From NCBI GenBank assembly GCA_025330725.1, contig JAIWND010000005.1, forward strand, positions 248,001 to 312,000: a stretch of 64,000 bases of DNA, read 5' to 3'. Both the position numbers and the translations under genes were made by a program. Source of the stretch: Chlamydoabsidia padenii. Taxonomy: Eukaryota; Mucoromycota; Mucoromycetes; Mucorales; Cunninghamellaceae. Positions 1 through 11,346 of the stretch are shown piece by piece (the stretch's first letter is position 1; every line of letters begins with the position of its first letter). The notes under the pieces were generated by a model that searched no databases, was not told the DNA's origin, and worked only from the letters and a program-made list of their open reading frames with translations.

Positions 1-579
1 ATACTTCTAGAAGAGGGTGATTTTGCCGGTAGACCAGTTGATGAGGATGTGAGATCATTATTTTGGTGATTATTGATCATGTTCGAAGTAGTTGGAGCAT
101 GTTGGGTTTTCTGGTGAGCCTGTTGGGTTTGTCGGGTATATTTTTCAGCAGCAGCACGAACAGTGTTTTGATTTAATGAGCCCATTGTGTCGTCCAGTTG
201 CTGTTGTCGGATGGTTAGATTCTGTACTGTAGCCTACAACAAAACAAATCAAAACAATAGAGTGAGTTTGATGGACAAAAACCCTACAACACTCATCATT
301 ACTTACGTTAATGTCATTGTTACGTGACAAGGGTTGAATCTGGTTTTTACTTGGTGCTTTAGGAGACAAGGAGCTTGGGGTTGTAGAAGATGGTTGATTA
401 TAACCGCCAATGGAGTACCGACTTGGTGTGGATGGCAAAGCGGATTGTACGGTGGTGGATCTAGGTGGTGGTGGTGCTGATTGTCTGACGGTGCCAAAGT
501 CCCATCCATCATTATCGTCTAAATCGCCACTAAGAGATGCCATTAATAAAAATAAGCATGAATAATTCATTGTCTCCAT

Positions 580-629
<50 letters not shown>

Positions 630-1485
630 TTATACTTACTTTCCATCATCGTCCGATGAGTCGCTTCCTTGACCATTGCCTTGATTCTTCCAGTGGTGAT
701 GACGTTCAATGAGTTCCGTCAAATATGCTACCTTCTTGTTCGTCCTGACAAATTTGTGTTTAAGGAGTTCCTTGGCTGTTGGTCGCTAAGTAGAGTAAAG
801 AAGAATTAAAAAGGTTAGTAAGTGGTATTGGATTGTAGGGCGTTTATTTGTTTACCTGAGAAGCATCTTTCTGAAGACAGATCGCGACAAATTCACGGAA
901 TGCTTTACTGTATGGCCCGCTGAGTGTAGGTGGAGGGTTTTTCGGAATATGGAATAGGACCTTCATAGGATGAATATCAGCATAAGGAGGTTCACCTTTC
1001 GCCAATTCAATAGCAGTGATGCCAAGTGACCAAATATCTGCCTATGTAAGGAGGTTGGGTTATTTTTATGATCTGCAAGAATGATCCTATTCATCATTTA
1101 CCTTGAAGTCATAACCAGATTGCTTGATTACTTCAGGAGCCATCCAAAACTATACAACAATCATAAGGGTTAATAAAAGTATATCATCAAAAGTTCTTAT
1201 TTATGATTAGCAACTTACCGGAGTACCAACAAAAGTGTTTTTCTTTGTCAAAGTGGCTGTAATCTACATGATTATAATAAAGTTAAGAGATTTGAAACCC
1301 AAGTGCCATTAATCTTGTGCTATTCATTACCTGGCCAGAGACACCAAAATCTGCCAACTTGACTATGAAAAAGTAAAAAATAAAAAGAGAATTAATGTAT
1401 TGATTTTGATTTCCATAGAATGAGATATTACCTCCACCATCAGAGCTAAGTAGAATGTTGGCGGCTTAAGGGTAGAGAGAGATAG

Positions 1486-1518
<33 letters not shown>

Positions 1519-2227
1519 TTACAATGTCAGTAATCATCCCGTACCCATTCATGTTCTATTTGCTTACCCTTGATATCTACAGTGACAATGATTAAGAGTG
1601 AGAGTTAGATTAAGTTCAAATATAAAGTGATCAGCCTACTTGTGTTTACCTCGATGTAATTTGCCTTCCCCATGCAGATAATCCAGACCTTTAAGAAGTT
1701 CCCGGACAATGATGGCAATGTGAGCTTCAGAGATGGTACCAGATTTCATCTATAAATCATAGACAATAACAAGTTAATAGGACAGCTCATAACAACGAAC
1801 CATATATGACTTACCAAATCACTACATGATCCACCATGGCAGTACTCCATAATAATCCATAATCCAGTCCCCTTTAAGAATGACCCATGGTACCTAGAAA
1901 ACAATCACAGTTAGAATCAAAGACAACACAACATACGTCAAACTTACTTTGTGACAAAAGGTGAATCCAATTGAGAGAGTATAGCAATTTCTTGTTGGAT
2001 ATCATCAATTTCATCTTCAGCACTTTCCAAGTCGATGATTTTGATAGCCACGGGTTTGTTTGTCTTGATTTCGATCCTAGTAGAGGTTAAAAGAAGAGTA
2101 AAAGTGTCGTTAATAAGGCATCCTAATATCTGTTTCCCTACCTCCCCTCCCCTCCCCCTCCCCCATCTTTATACCTCCACCTCCTTCCTATTGACCAGCA
2201 CAAACGTCGTCTCCTATTTTTCATCCC

Positions 2228-2301
<74 letters not shown>

Positions 2302-2579
2302 CCTTACCCTTTGTAAACTTCACCGAATGAGCCTTTCCCTATTACCCCAGATAAAAGGATGGATGAATGAATGGGTGAGCGTGTCGTCTAAATAAAAAAT
2401 ACTTGCCATTGTAATCGTCCTTTTATTATTATTATTATTACTTACCGATACGTTCATGTTTGCGGTAGTATGTTTCTGGGTCGGTGGAATGTCTTGTAGA
2501 AGAATTCTATTGTAAAAGAAGAATAGGGTAGATTAATATAGTTGTTTGCATACAGTCATACATTGTAGTACGTTACCAT
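1..2579 (-). CDS. GCK-III (MST3/Sps1-type) STE20-family Ser/Thr kinase, C-terminus cut by window edge
   Basis: Fifteen exons are visible: 2579-2577, 2506-2446, 2338-2308, 2076-1948, 1893-1815, 1749-1650, 1576-1568, 1464-1432, 1362-1331, 1263-1219, 1149-1102, 1041-856, 785-640, 529-307, 233-<1. Kinase landmarks read through the splices: glycine loop GKGSFG (residues 22-27), VAIK Lys44, [11 protein letters not shown] helix, [11 protein letters not shown] hinge, HRDIK, DFG, activation loop [16 protein letters not shown]. The EDEI/DIQQEI wording is typical of MST3/MST4/STK25, Kic1 and Sps1, germinal-centre kinases acting in polarity and spore or cell-wall morphogenesis. After the domain come an acidic stretch, WDFGTVR and a Ser/Pro/Gln-rich tail that runs off the window. 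The first coding exon is only the ATG, directly followed by a donor, and exon 7 is 9 nt. The family call is firm; the exact orthologue is not. Confidence 0.9.
584..628. repeat. 45-nt homopolymer T tract (A in the kinase transcript), inside an intron
   Basis: The tract lies just inside the kinase intron between exons 785-640 and 529-307. On the transcribed strand it reads donor, 11 nt, then A45. It is one of four such introns in the window. Confidence 0.95.
2230..2299. repeat. 70-nt homopolymer T tract (A in the kinase transcript), inside an intron
   Basis: An unbroken run of 70 T on the plus strand. In the transcript it is A70, beginning 8 nt after the GTAAGGGC donor at 2307. It is the longest homopolymer in the window. 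Confidence 0.95.
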
Positions 2580-3136
2580 TGTTAAGAAGAGGATCGGATA
2601 AAAGTGAAGGAGCAGATGTGTGATAATGAGGGAAAGAAAAGTAAGAGAAAGAAAAAAAAAAGGGGGAGGGGCGATGAAATATAAAAATTGAGACGGGGAG
2701 TTTGCAACAAATTGCCAAATTGGGGTTTTCAAAAACAACCAACAACGTGTCTACGTATCAATCAATCTGAACAGACAAAAAGATTGATACTTTTGGTTCC
2801 ATCATGTTGTATAAAAGCAAGAAGAGGACCCGTACTATACAGTGGCAAAAAGTGAGTACATATGTATTGAAACATACCAATGTACAGTATGGTGTGTGTC
2901 ATGAGAACAAACATTATGTACCTGTCTTTAGTGCCTGTCATGCACATCATGCGACCCTGCCCAAGTTTTCCATACATATACTATGTGTGTATCATATCAT
3001 ATGTATAAAAAAAAATCATTGTGTTTATTGCGGTTTGAATAAATAAGAGTAATGGATGTAGTGTAATGTAAAAAAAGAAAAAGAAAATAAAAGTTGACCA
3101 TGTTGATAAAAAGAGATGGGTTGACATTTACTAAAA
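2580..3136. other. Intergenic: kinase promoter and 3' end of the Spt23-like gene
   Basis: No supported gene. The region holds the upstream sequence of the minus-strand kinase, with a weak motif-like GACGGGGAGTTTG near 2692. It also holds the 3' flank of the Spt23-like gene, with an AATAAA-type signal on the minus strand at 3029-3024. The short open frames here are low-complexity. Confidence 0.6.
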
Positions 3137-6100
3137 TTAAAAGGGATCCAACATCGAGGTATAAACAGTGGTGACGGATTGAGCGAGTTGTTGGACACAA
3201 GGTGTGTTTGTTGAGGTGACATAAATAAAAGAGAGCATGTTGAATAGAGTGTCGGGTAAGATGGATCTGGCGGAAGATACAGCAGCAGACGAAGGTAGAA
3301 TGTCGATCAAAGGCACCCGAACCACAGAAGAAGATGTTGACAGAAGGGATGTTGATGATGATAAAGTTACAATGGATGATCTTCGAACCAATGAAGAGCC
3401 TTGATCAAATGAATGTCGTTCGTCGGCCATTTTGTCGAATAAAGCCACCACCCCGTGATGACCAGAGTCCAATGCCAATTGTAACGCTGTTTTGCCAGAT
3501 ACCGTCTTGATGCACCAATCCGTCTTGTCGATAAGCAGTCTGACAACATCCACTTTACCAGTCCAGCTAGCAAAATGAAGTGCCGTAAACCCATTCTTAT
3601 CTGTTTGATTCACATCACAGTTCAGATGGACGAGTATACGCACCAGTCGATCATAACCCCTGATTGCTGCCAAATGTAAAAGCGTGTGCCTGTTTCGGTT
3701 GGTGAGAGATATATGATTTTTGATCCAGTTGAGTTGTTGCAATGATTCATCGTCACAAGGATTGCTACAAGGAACTGGCATCATTCGATTCATACTATTG
3801 ACAGCCACCAAGGCCGAAATGATTTGTTCTTCTAATCGGGTGTAAAATAACATGCATGCATTGTCGTACGCTGCTTGTGCTGCTTTGGTGGTAAGATAGT
3901 GTCTATATGATATGTTGCAAGTTGATGAGGATGTCAAGAGAGATCTGGCTGTCATTGATCCCGTTCCATTGTAGTTGTTACGACCTTGTTGATTATTATT
4001 ATTGCCACCACCACCTTGGACAATCCGCATAGCTATTTGTCGAGCATCTTCCACCTTGCCCATCGTTTTCAGTCCGACCACTTGTAAAGCCAATTCCATC
4101 AAAGCACGGTCACTTTCATCATAATAAGTAAAGAGCACAACATCTTGACCTTCTAGCATGAGAGGATGTTCCTTGAATGACACAACCACAGGACCAGCAG
4201 AAGTAGCAGGAGGGAGTATACAAAGAAGTGTATTTGTACTCCAACAATGAGTAGGCATCGCAGGATTTTCACCAAACAAACATGTCAAACCTTCGTAAAA
4301 GTTGGACCCAAGTACCGTCACTTCTGAGCCACCGTAGATAGGACCCTCCGAGGGAATAAGTCGATGGAGCCTTGGCAGATTATTCTTGTTCTTGTTCTTT
4401 TCAGTCGATTTTCGTTGTTGAAACATTTTGGAGTAGACGTTGCTCATGACACTAGTGAAACCTGTATCATTTGCTTGTGTTGAGGATTGTGGAGTCGAGT
4501 TGTTGGCCATTGTTGTAGGACGACGTCGATTCATAATGTTGGAGAAGGAATTCTGTGATAAGTGTGATAGCAATTGCTGCTGTTGTTGCAAGGTGGACAT
4601 CATATCTTGTTGTGGTAGCTGGTTATGTTGAAGTGAAGATGGAGAAGTACGGTACAATTGCTGTTGAGGTTGATGTAATTGCTGAGTGGTGGTTGATCCC
4701 ATTGGCATAATATTATCCATATTCAGGTTGCCAGAGTTTAAAAAGTCAAACAGTTCGCCTTGTTGTGCGCCATTCATATATCCCGAAAGAGAGGACGCCC
4801 CTATGTTTTGAGATGTGGTGGTTTGCAAAAGTGAAGTATAGCCATTCGACAGTTTCCCTTGAGATGTAGCATCGCCATCGAGGAGGTGGGTTCCGAATTG
4901 TTGAGCGACGCTTGGTGTTATATGTTGATTATCAAACACCGATGGAGACCTGGATGAATTATTGTTGTGTTGTTGCATTGTCGGTGTGGATGGTCCTTCT
5001 TCTACGTTGGAGATAGGTGTTGCTGGTGTGGAAGTGACTGGGCTGGAGATAACAGAGTCGGATTCAGCGTCATTGTTGTTAGGCCCCTTACGCTTCGATA
5101 ATGCCGGTTGTTTTACATCCGAAGATCCTTCGTCATTCCGAGATCGTTTCCTATTTGATGCTGTGGTTGTGGTTGTAGTTGTTGGTGCTGTTTGAGGTCC
5201 AGGAGTCGCAGACTGAGCTTTTGAGCTTTTGTGGTCATCCGTGATCATAATAGGTGGTGACCGACCAGTACCCAAGACATGGTTATGGCAATCCTTTATA
5301 GTAAAGACAATCCTAGTTTATATGATAAAAAGTGTAAGCGCCCTTTCTTGATTGTCTTCGATCCTTTCTCTCTGTGTGTATTTTACCTGAAGCCAACCTT
5401 TTCACTGTGATGACGACAGTAGCATGTAACCCGTGTAGGCAGAGTAGCTTCTCCATTATTGAATTCGACGTATTCGTTACAGTTGAAGAGTAGAATCTTT
5501 TTACGTTCTTCCGCCATGACATTTTCATTTGACAAATCAGGAAGATCACTGGCAAACAAAGCAGCAAGTTTAGCAGCACCCCCTTCCTTGTTGGCCGCAC
5601 GCGCTACCTTGTTGTCACGTTTTCGTTTCATCCGTTTGCGCTAATAAAGAGAAGAAGCAATTTAGCATCAAGTAAAGAAATAGCCAAAATATACAGTGCT
5701 TACCTCACGATGGACACAACTTGAGCACATGATAATTTCATTATCAGGTTGACCATCGCACACCACAGCCGCTTCCAATCTGAGCACCTCCGAGTCGACC
5801 ATGGATGGCTTGTCATCATTTGCTTGAGTTTCCACACCACTCGATTTTTGATTTCTTCGTTTGAGCTTGTCCCGGGCCACCATGTGTTCGGGTAACATCA
5901 GATGAGTCCAGTTGGTCGCCAAATCACCAGTAGTATTAGTTAATTGTAAGCATATCTTGATTTGAGTTTCCACACGAGACTTTGCCCCAGATGAAGGTAA
6001 TCCCAGAACCTTTACACGCCATGGTCGCTCAAGTTTTGATCTAAGTTATATAAAATATCAAAAAGATTAGAAATCATTATGCATATGTCCAATTCATCCT

Positions 6101-6433
6101 TACATCATCATTGGCCTATCCCCAGTTGGATCCATCATCAAACTATCGGGAGTCATGAATTCTTTATTCGCCTTGTTTTCGTCCTTAGATCCTAGTAGGC
6201 CATTTTGTCTACAAAAAAAGAAGAAGAGTTAGTGTAAGTTATCGATTCACATGATGATATGATAAGAGAGACATATAAAAAAGTTTACCCTTGAATGGCC
6301 GCCTGAGTTAAAAAGTCTTCAAAGTTTAAGCAGTTTCTTGCCAACATGGGGATAGCATGTAGTAAAGGATTGGTAAAGACCTAAATATAACAAAGATAAT
6401 CAATTAGTGCCTTGTTTTCCTTATCAAGATATC

Positions 6434-6469
<36 letters not shown>

Positions 6470-7098
6470 TTAACTTACATGCAATAAAGAAGACCCTTCC
6501 TTTGACTTTTGTTTCGAGTTTTGTTTGGTTGAAAGAGTTGCACTGGGTTTGGACAAGTTTTGTGAAGATTGTTGTAACTGTTCAAGTTGAGATTGTGTTG
6601 GTACTGTCGAAGTTGCTTCATTCAATGTCTTGGTTGTTACTGTTGGTGTTGCTGTTGTTGTTGCTGTTGAAGAAGGGGGTTCCTGTAGTGACAGAAAAGG
6701 AGATGATTCCATAGGCAATTGATGGTATTGTGCCAAGTCATAAGAGGTTGATTCAATCTTGATGCCATTATGGTCCACGTTGGAAGAGAAGAAGTGGGGA
6801 TTGTTTAAATCTATTTGATGAAAGAAGGAAAAGAGTATAAGAATAAGAATAAACAAACAAACCCTGATACAGTACCAGTAGCATGAGCCATCCTTTCGTC
6901 AAAAGAGAATTGTTCCGTATTGTATTCAGTTACTTGGTGTAAAAACATATCCATAATCTGGTCAGGATGACTGTGGGTTGATGTTAAAGTAGAGTCGTGA
7001 GTGTGTTTGCCTTCAAATTGTTGTTGTGATGGTGGAGAGGAGTGGTTTGCTGACAAAGGGGTACTATCATTCGACGACGATTCCATAGACAATGGCAT
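3137..7098 (-). CDS. Spt23/Mga2-like transcription factor: IPT/TIG domain plus ankyrin repeats, no visible membrane anchor
   Basis: Seven exons join in frame to 1,172 aa: 7098-6876, 6810-6479, 6380-6289, 6208-6104, 6040-5704, 5640-5387, 5312-3137. An acidic Ser/Gln/Thr-rich N-terminus is followed by the conserved DNA-binding-like block (KSRVETQIKICLQL; RVTCYCRHHSEKVGFRIVFTIKD; SPPIMITDDHKS) typical of fungal Spt23/Mga2 proteins. A Gln/Asn-rich spacer, an IPT/TIG domain (LIPSEGPIYGGSEVTVLG) and three ankyrin repeats (HTLLHLAAIRGYDRLV; GFTALHFASWTGKVDVV; GKTALQLALDSGHHGVV) follow. Yeast Spt23 and Mga2 are ER-anchored activators of fatty-acid desaturase transcription. Here the roughly 75 residues after the ankyrins contain no clear transmembrane helix before the stop. 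The family call is strong; the desaturase role is inference. Confidence 0.88.
6435..6468. repeat. 34-nt homopolymer T tract (A in transcript), intron of the Spt23-like gene
   Basis: The tract starts 10 nt after the donor at 6478 (GTAAGTTAAC). It follows the same donor-then-poly(A) arrangement as two kinase introns. Confidence 0.95.
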
Positions 7099-7250
7099 AT
7101 TGTATCGCCTATATAAATAGGTGTAAGAATAGGATAAAGTAGATTATAAAGTGTAAAGAATCAAAAAAAAGATTGGGTATAACTCTTTCAAGATTATCAA
7201 GTGAGAAGGAAGGGAGAAACAGGAGGAAAGAAAAAATGAATCATTTACAT

Positions 7251-7263
7251 GGCGGCGTTTAGA
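7251..7263 (+). promoter_or_regulatory. Variant of the recurrent 13-bp promoter motif (GGCGGCGTTTAGA)
   Basis: This variant of GGCGGGATTTGAA sits 153 bp upstream of the Spt23-like start codon and 35 bp from the left target duplication of the MULE. The transposon therefore landed in a promoter region. Confidence 0.5.
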
Positions 7264-7297
7264 TTTTTAAGGACGTTTTTTGATTGGATCCACCGCC

Positions 7298-7306
7298 TGT
7301 CTGTCC
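7298..7306 (+). repeat. Left 9-bp target-site duplication of the MULE (TGTCTGTCC)
   Basis: The same nine bases occur directly outside the right terminal repeat at 10697-10705. Nine bases is the usual duplication length for Mutator-like elements. Confidence 0.93.
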
Positions 7307-7457
7307 ACGAGACCTTAGCTTCACAAAAAAATCGCGGAGAATTCAACCCCCGCCAGGCTTTTCGTAGGCACGGGATTCTTTTTCGCGAAAAAAAAAAAAG
7401 GGGGGGGACCCTGACAACCAAAAAAAAAAAAAAAAAGTTGGGGCGATCTCAAAGATA
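7307..7457 (+). repeat. Left terminal inverted repeat of the MULE
   Basis: From ACGAGACC to CTCAAAGATA it matches the reverse complement of 10541-10696. It contains internal runs of A, G and A separated by CCCTGACAACC; run length is the main difference between the two copies. Confidence 0.95.
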
Positions 7458-7520
7458 ATTTTTTTTTTCTTTCGCTTTTCTCATAAAAAAAGAAGACTTG
7501 AGACATTTTATTTTTTGAAA

Positions 7521-10468
7521 CTAGATGTGTCTTGTATATGGATCATCGTCTTGCCACGTTCTTGGTAAAGTTGTACGTTGGCGTTCTCGGATGACAGCCT
7601 CAATGTAAGCATCGACACTACCATCATTCTGAGCACGGTAAAACACAGTTGCTTGTGTTGGGTTTGACACCTCCAACAAACTGGCATATTCGCCTCTTGC
7701 CTCCTCCTCTTCTTCTTCAACTCTTGCTAATAGCTCTCTGAGCCTTCTCGCATCGGCACGCTTATTCCTGTACCTGATTTCCAACGCCAACAAATTACGC
7801 TCCTCATCTACGACAGGGGCTTCATCATTACCTTGGTAACCTTCTTCTGGATCTCGCCTAGGAATCCTTCTGCGTGGAATCACCAAATCAGGGATGGTGA
7901 AAGGTGATGGTTGTTGCTGTTCTAGTCTTCGGCGTGGGATTATCAGTGCCGGTGGTTCAGCATCATGTGCAATATAGGATAACGGACGTCGCATAGGAGG
8001 ACGAGGCAAAACGCCTTCACGAGGATGATTACCAGGATGGTAAGGATTGGGGTTGATGGTCTACGCGTAGAAATAGTTAGCATAGTTAAAATAAATTAGG
8101 TCGATTAGATATAATTACCTGCAGGAAACTGATGAATGGTGGCGTGTGTGATCGTTTTATAAAAAATCTTCTGTTCACCAAATCATCATGATCTAGCAAA
8201 TATGTTTTCACTAAATGCTTGCATAGTGTGACAGGACTGTGCAAGAACGCGGGACAGCCACATACCCACTGAGACAAATTTGTCGAGTAGTAGCGCCCGG
8301 AAACCTGTGCAGCCCTTCCTTTAATCCATTCTTCCATGAACCGTGCTTCAAATGTTGATGTTTCAGACCGGTACACCACCATTGATTGATATTTTACTTT
8401 CAGTTTTCTGTAATAATGTTTCAAGATTACAAATGTAACCAAGTCCAGCCTTGCGCGATTATAATGGTACAAGTGCGTTCGTTTTAAAACTTTCCAGTGG
8501 GCTTCAATCATCATGGTCGTTTTTCCGATTGGGATCATACCGTTTACGGCAGATTTCGCCCAGCGATCATATGCAGATTTAGTATACCAGTTTCTATACA
8601 GGTATGCCCAAGTGTCCTGAAGGTTGTTGGCGTGGCAGTAGTTGTATATTTCTTCTGTCGAACGCGTCCGAATTGCTTCATTTGATGGATGATATGTCGG
8701 ACCTGATGCATGAATTGTAATTCCTTTTTTAGTAAATGCCCCGAATTACTGAAAAAACATTTACCTTCGGGAATCATGTGGTGCATGTTGTAATGTTTCC
8801 CCATCATTTCCAATATAATAGTTCTCTGGCTTATTGTCGCTAACAGATTTCCGCCCCTTCTTCGAGCATCGTGAACGGGAACGAAGCTAGGATCAACGAA
8901 CTCATATTCATTGTGTGCATCGAATCCATTGTAAATTGGGAGAATGGTAGTTTTTGGTTTAGATAACTTGGTTTTGACAGCTCTCTTCAAGTGCCAAAGA
9001 CACAAACGAACAATTGATCGACCATTGGATGGCCAAACAGCTTCAATTGCAGCAATTTCAGCTTGATCTTTGTCGGTAAAGAAGAAAGTGGGGTTCAAAC
9101 CCCGATCCTTCATCGCTCTGAAAAAGATTTTCAGGGTTGCAATCCTTCCTGTATCTGCATATGGTTCAGATGAGGCATTGGCATTGCTGTCAACCTTCAT
9201 AATCAGATAAGCAATGGGGTAGCCTGAACCGTAGACATTTGCAACAACACCAAATAGTTCAAAACCGACGCGATTCGTTTTGTACGTCGAGTCGACATGG
9301 TATTCTGTAACCTGGTCGCTTTGAACAAGGAGATCAAAAAAGCCAGTTTTAAAGCCCAAATACTTTACACCAGCAGTGTTTCGAAACATCAACTACAGTA
9401 CATCATTCAATATTAAATGCAACGGTAGATCAATAAGTTTATTAGTAAATATTGACAAATAATCTACACTACAGTATCTTTACTATGTACTATACCCTAT
9501 ATCTAGTTACTCTTCGCACCCACAACCATTTCCTACAGAATCCTTCACTAAACCCATACTTGTTACTTACCTCCTCACAATCCAATTCTTCTTGTAGCGA
9601 TTCTACTAGGATGCGACTTGATTGAAGTTGATCTTCGGCTTTCTTGTACGACGCCACGAACGCATTGCGCCAGGCCGAGGACACTTGCCCCCGGTTAACA
9701 ACGTAGCCAAATTCTTCAACAACTTTCTCATACAGGCCCACAGCATTAAGATCGTGGACATCGATTCGCGAGGTAATGAATGTTTTGATCGCTTGAGGCA
9801 TGGGAGTTGCCCGAATCATACGCAACTCCAATGCTTCAGGTCTTTCATGGTCAATATTATGGACGACGTTCAAGTTGATCCATCTGTACTTGCGGTTAAT
9901 GAACCCGAAGACTTTTCCTCTGCAGTCGAATGAATCCATCCGTTGATAACGTCGTCGCAATATAGATTGGTCTAATTGGCGGCAAGCTTCAAAAAAAAAA
10001 AAAAGAGATTAATGTTTTTACCGACTTCTATACATGTTTACCATGATCATCCTGCGAGCAAACGAATTCGAAGGCCACACAGTGTCGCAACTCAGGCGTG
10101 GCCATATACCGCGGGTGATACTCGTAGTGATCGATATCCTTGACAAGATCCAAAATTGCTTGGTGCATTTGCTGATCTGTCAAGTCGTAGAGAACAGGCG
10201 ACATATAAACATCAGCGGCCAGATAAACGCCATCGTCACCGACTTCGCTAGGGTCCAAGAAGTGATGCCGGATTTCAGAGTCGTACATAAGAAAAGCGGG
10301 AGGTTTTGGTTCTGGCACATCTCTTTCACGGCAATTGTAACAAGTTTTAAACAGTTTATCGGCTCTAACACCAATGAAAAGTTCGTGTCGCTTATAGCCT
10401 TTGCATCTGCTACAGCGGATGAGTGTAGAGGGGTCAGTGGGAGTTGGAGTGTTCATAATAAAAGTCAA
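7521..10468 (-). CDS. MULE transposase: N-terminal zinc knuckle, DDE core, SWIM zinc finger
   Basis: Five exons, 10468-10042, 9986-9571, 9392-8765, 8702-8119 and 8060-7521, give 864 aa in one frame; a second in-frame ATG at 10456 could be the start. Residues about 19-45 carry two CxxC pairs (CSRC...CYNC). The transposase core has YHVDSTYKTN (Asp near 315), FFTDKDQAEI (Asp near 388) and the family hallmark LCLWHLKRAV. A WAYLYRNWY...RWAKSA block and HWKVLKR follow. Then comes a SWIM finger, CGCPAFLHSPVTLCKHLV (CxC...CxH). The tail has repeated IIPRRR-type basic motifs and an acidic coiled region. Splicing out 8764-8703 is needed to keep the DTWAYLYRNWY block in frame. I could not place the third acidic catalytic residue with certainty. 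Confidence 0.9.
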
Positions 10469-10540
10469 GAATAAAGTAGAGAGGTAGAAGTGAAGTATGA
10501 AAAGGAAAGGAAGGAAAATTTTTATTTTTATTTTTATTTT

Positions 10541-10696
10541 TATCTTTGAGATCGCCCCAACTTTTTTTTTTTTTTTTGGTTGTCAGGGTCCCCCCCCCCT
10601 TTTTTTTTTTTTTTTCGCGAAAAAGAATCCCGTGCCTACGAAAAGCCTGGCGGGGGTTGAATTCTCCGCGATTTTTTTGTGAAGCTAAGGTCTCGT
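10541..10696 (-). repeat. Right terminal inverted repeat of the MULE
   Basis: Reverse complement of the left repeat, 5 bp longer because of homopolymer length. It ends ...GCTAAGGTCTCGT at 10696, directly followed by the duplicated target. Confidence 0.95.
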
Positions 10697-10705
10697 TGTC
10701 TGTCC
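10697..10705 (+). repeat. Right 9-bp target-site duplication of the MULE
   Basis: TGTCTGTCC, a perfect copy of 7298-7306. Confidence 0.93.
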
Positions 10706-11346
10706 ACCTTTTCGGGATTAGATTACATTTTTACAGGCAGGTTAACAACCTCGGTGGGTGTTGTCAAAATAAGAGGAAGGATGATGAATTATTCGATCAT
10801 ATTGCATATGCGCTCATTTATAATGGATAATTCAGTAGGTTGAAAAGGGTTTTTTCTTCTATATAATATGAGATTGACACTTGAATGGTAAGATAATGGA
10901 GTCAGTGTTGTTTCAACCTCGTCAGACTGTTACACCATTGTTGCTACTTATTCCCTCCTACCAGTGTGTAAATGATTGGTCCCACCTTTTAAATATGATA
11001 TAATGTTTTTTTTATTTCAAAGTCATCTTTATGCTAGTATGAAAGGGAAAGAGTTTTTGTATAAAGATGTGCATTGCACAATGCTGCATCAGACAAGACC
11101 CTGAACATGAGTCCATAGACACACCTTTCGGTCGAGCCATGTCGGACCCTATTTATCCATTCGTCAAAAAGACGCAGGTGCATTTTTCAAAACCCGCCGA
11201 CCCTTTTAAATTTTTTCCCTTGGCTTTTTTATTTTACTCTTTCTTTTCAACTCCTTACCCTTTTTTTATTAACTTATTTGTCTTTGTTAAACATACATAC
11301 ATATATACCTTTTCTTTATAGAACTATAACTCCTTACCTATAGAAC
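10706..11346. other. Intergenic: promoter side of the ubiquitin protease gene
   Basis: No supported gene. TTCGGGATTAGATTA begins near 10711, right next to the MULE, and looks like a decayed copy of the recurrent promoter motif. TTTTCAAAACCCGCCG lies at 11184-11199, about 150 bp before the next start codon. Confidence 0.5.

Larger units (their letters stand above)
7307..10696 (-). mobile_element. Mutator-like DNA transposon (MULE), 3.39 kb, apparently intact and autonomous
   Basis: The element starts ACGAGACCTTAGCTTCAC and ends with its reverse complement. Near-identical terminal inverted repeats are 151 bp (left) and 156 bp (right), and a perfect 9-bp direct repeat flanks it. Inside, one minus-strand gene with four introns encodes an 864-aa MULE transposase without stops or frameshifts. 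The two TIRs differ almost only in homopolymer lengths (A/T and G/C runs), which suggests recent insertion. It lies between the divergently transcribed Spt23-like gene and the ubiquitin protease, so it separates what was a shared promoter region. Confidence 0.94.

Noticed and set aside
2035..2323. Open frames rich in Phe or Lys across the T70 tract
   Set aside because: They are translations of an intronic homopolymer inside the kinase gene.
8544..8760. Apparent frameshift in the MULE transposase
   Set aside because: A 62-bp intron (8764-8703) with proper donor and acceptor restores the conserved frame, so the gene is not broken.
10034..10474. 146-codon plus-strand frame inside the MULE
   Set aside because: Mirror of transposase exon 1, which has clear CxxC motifs and joins the rest of the gene.
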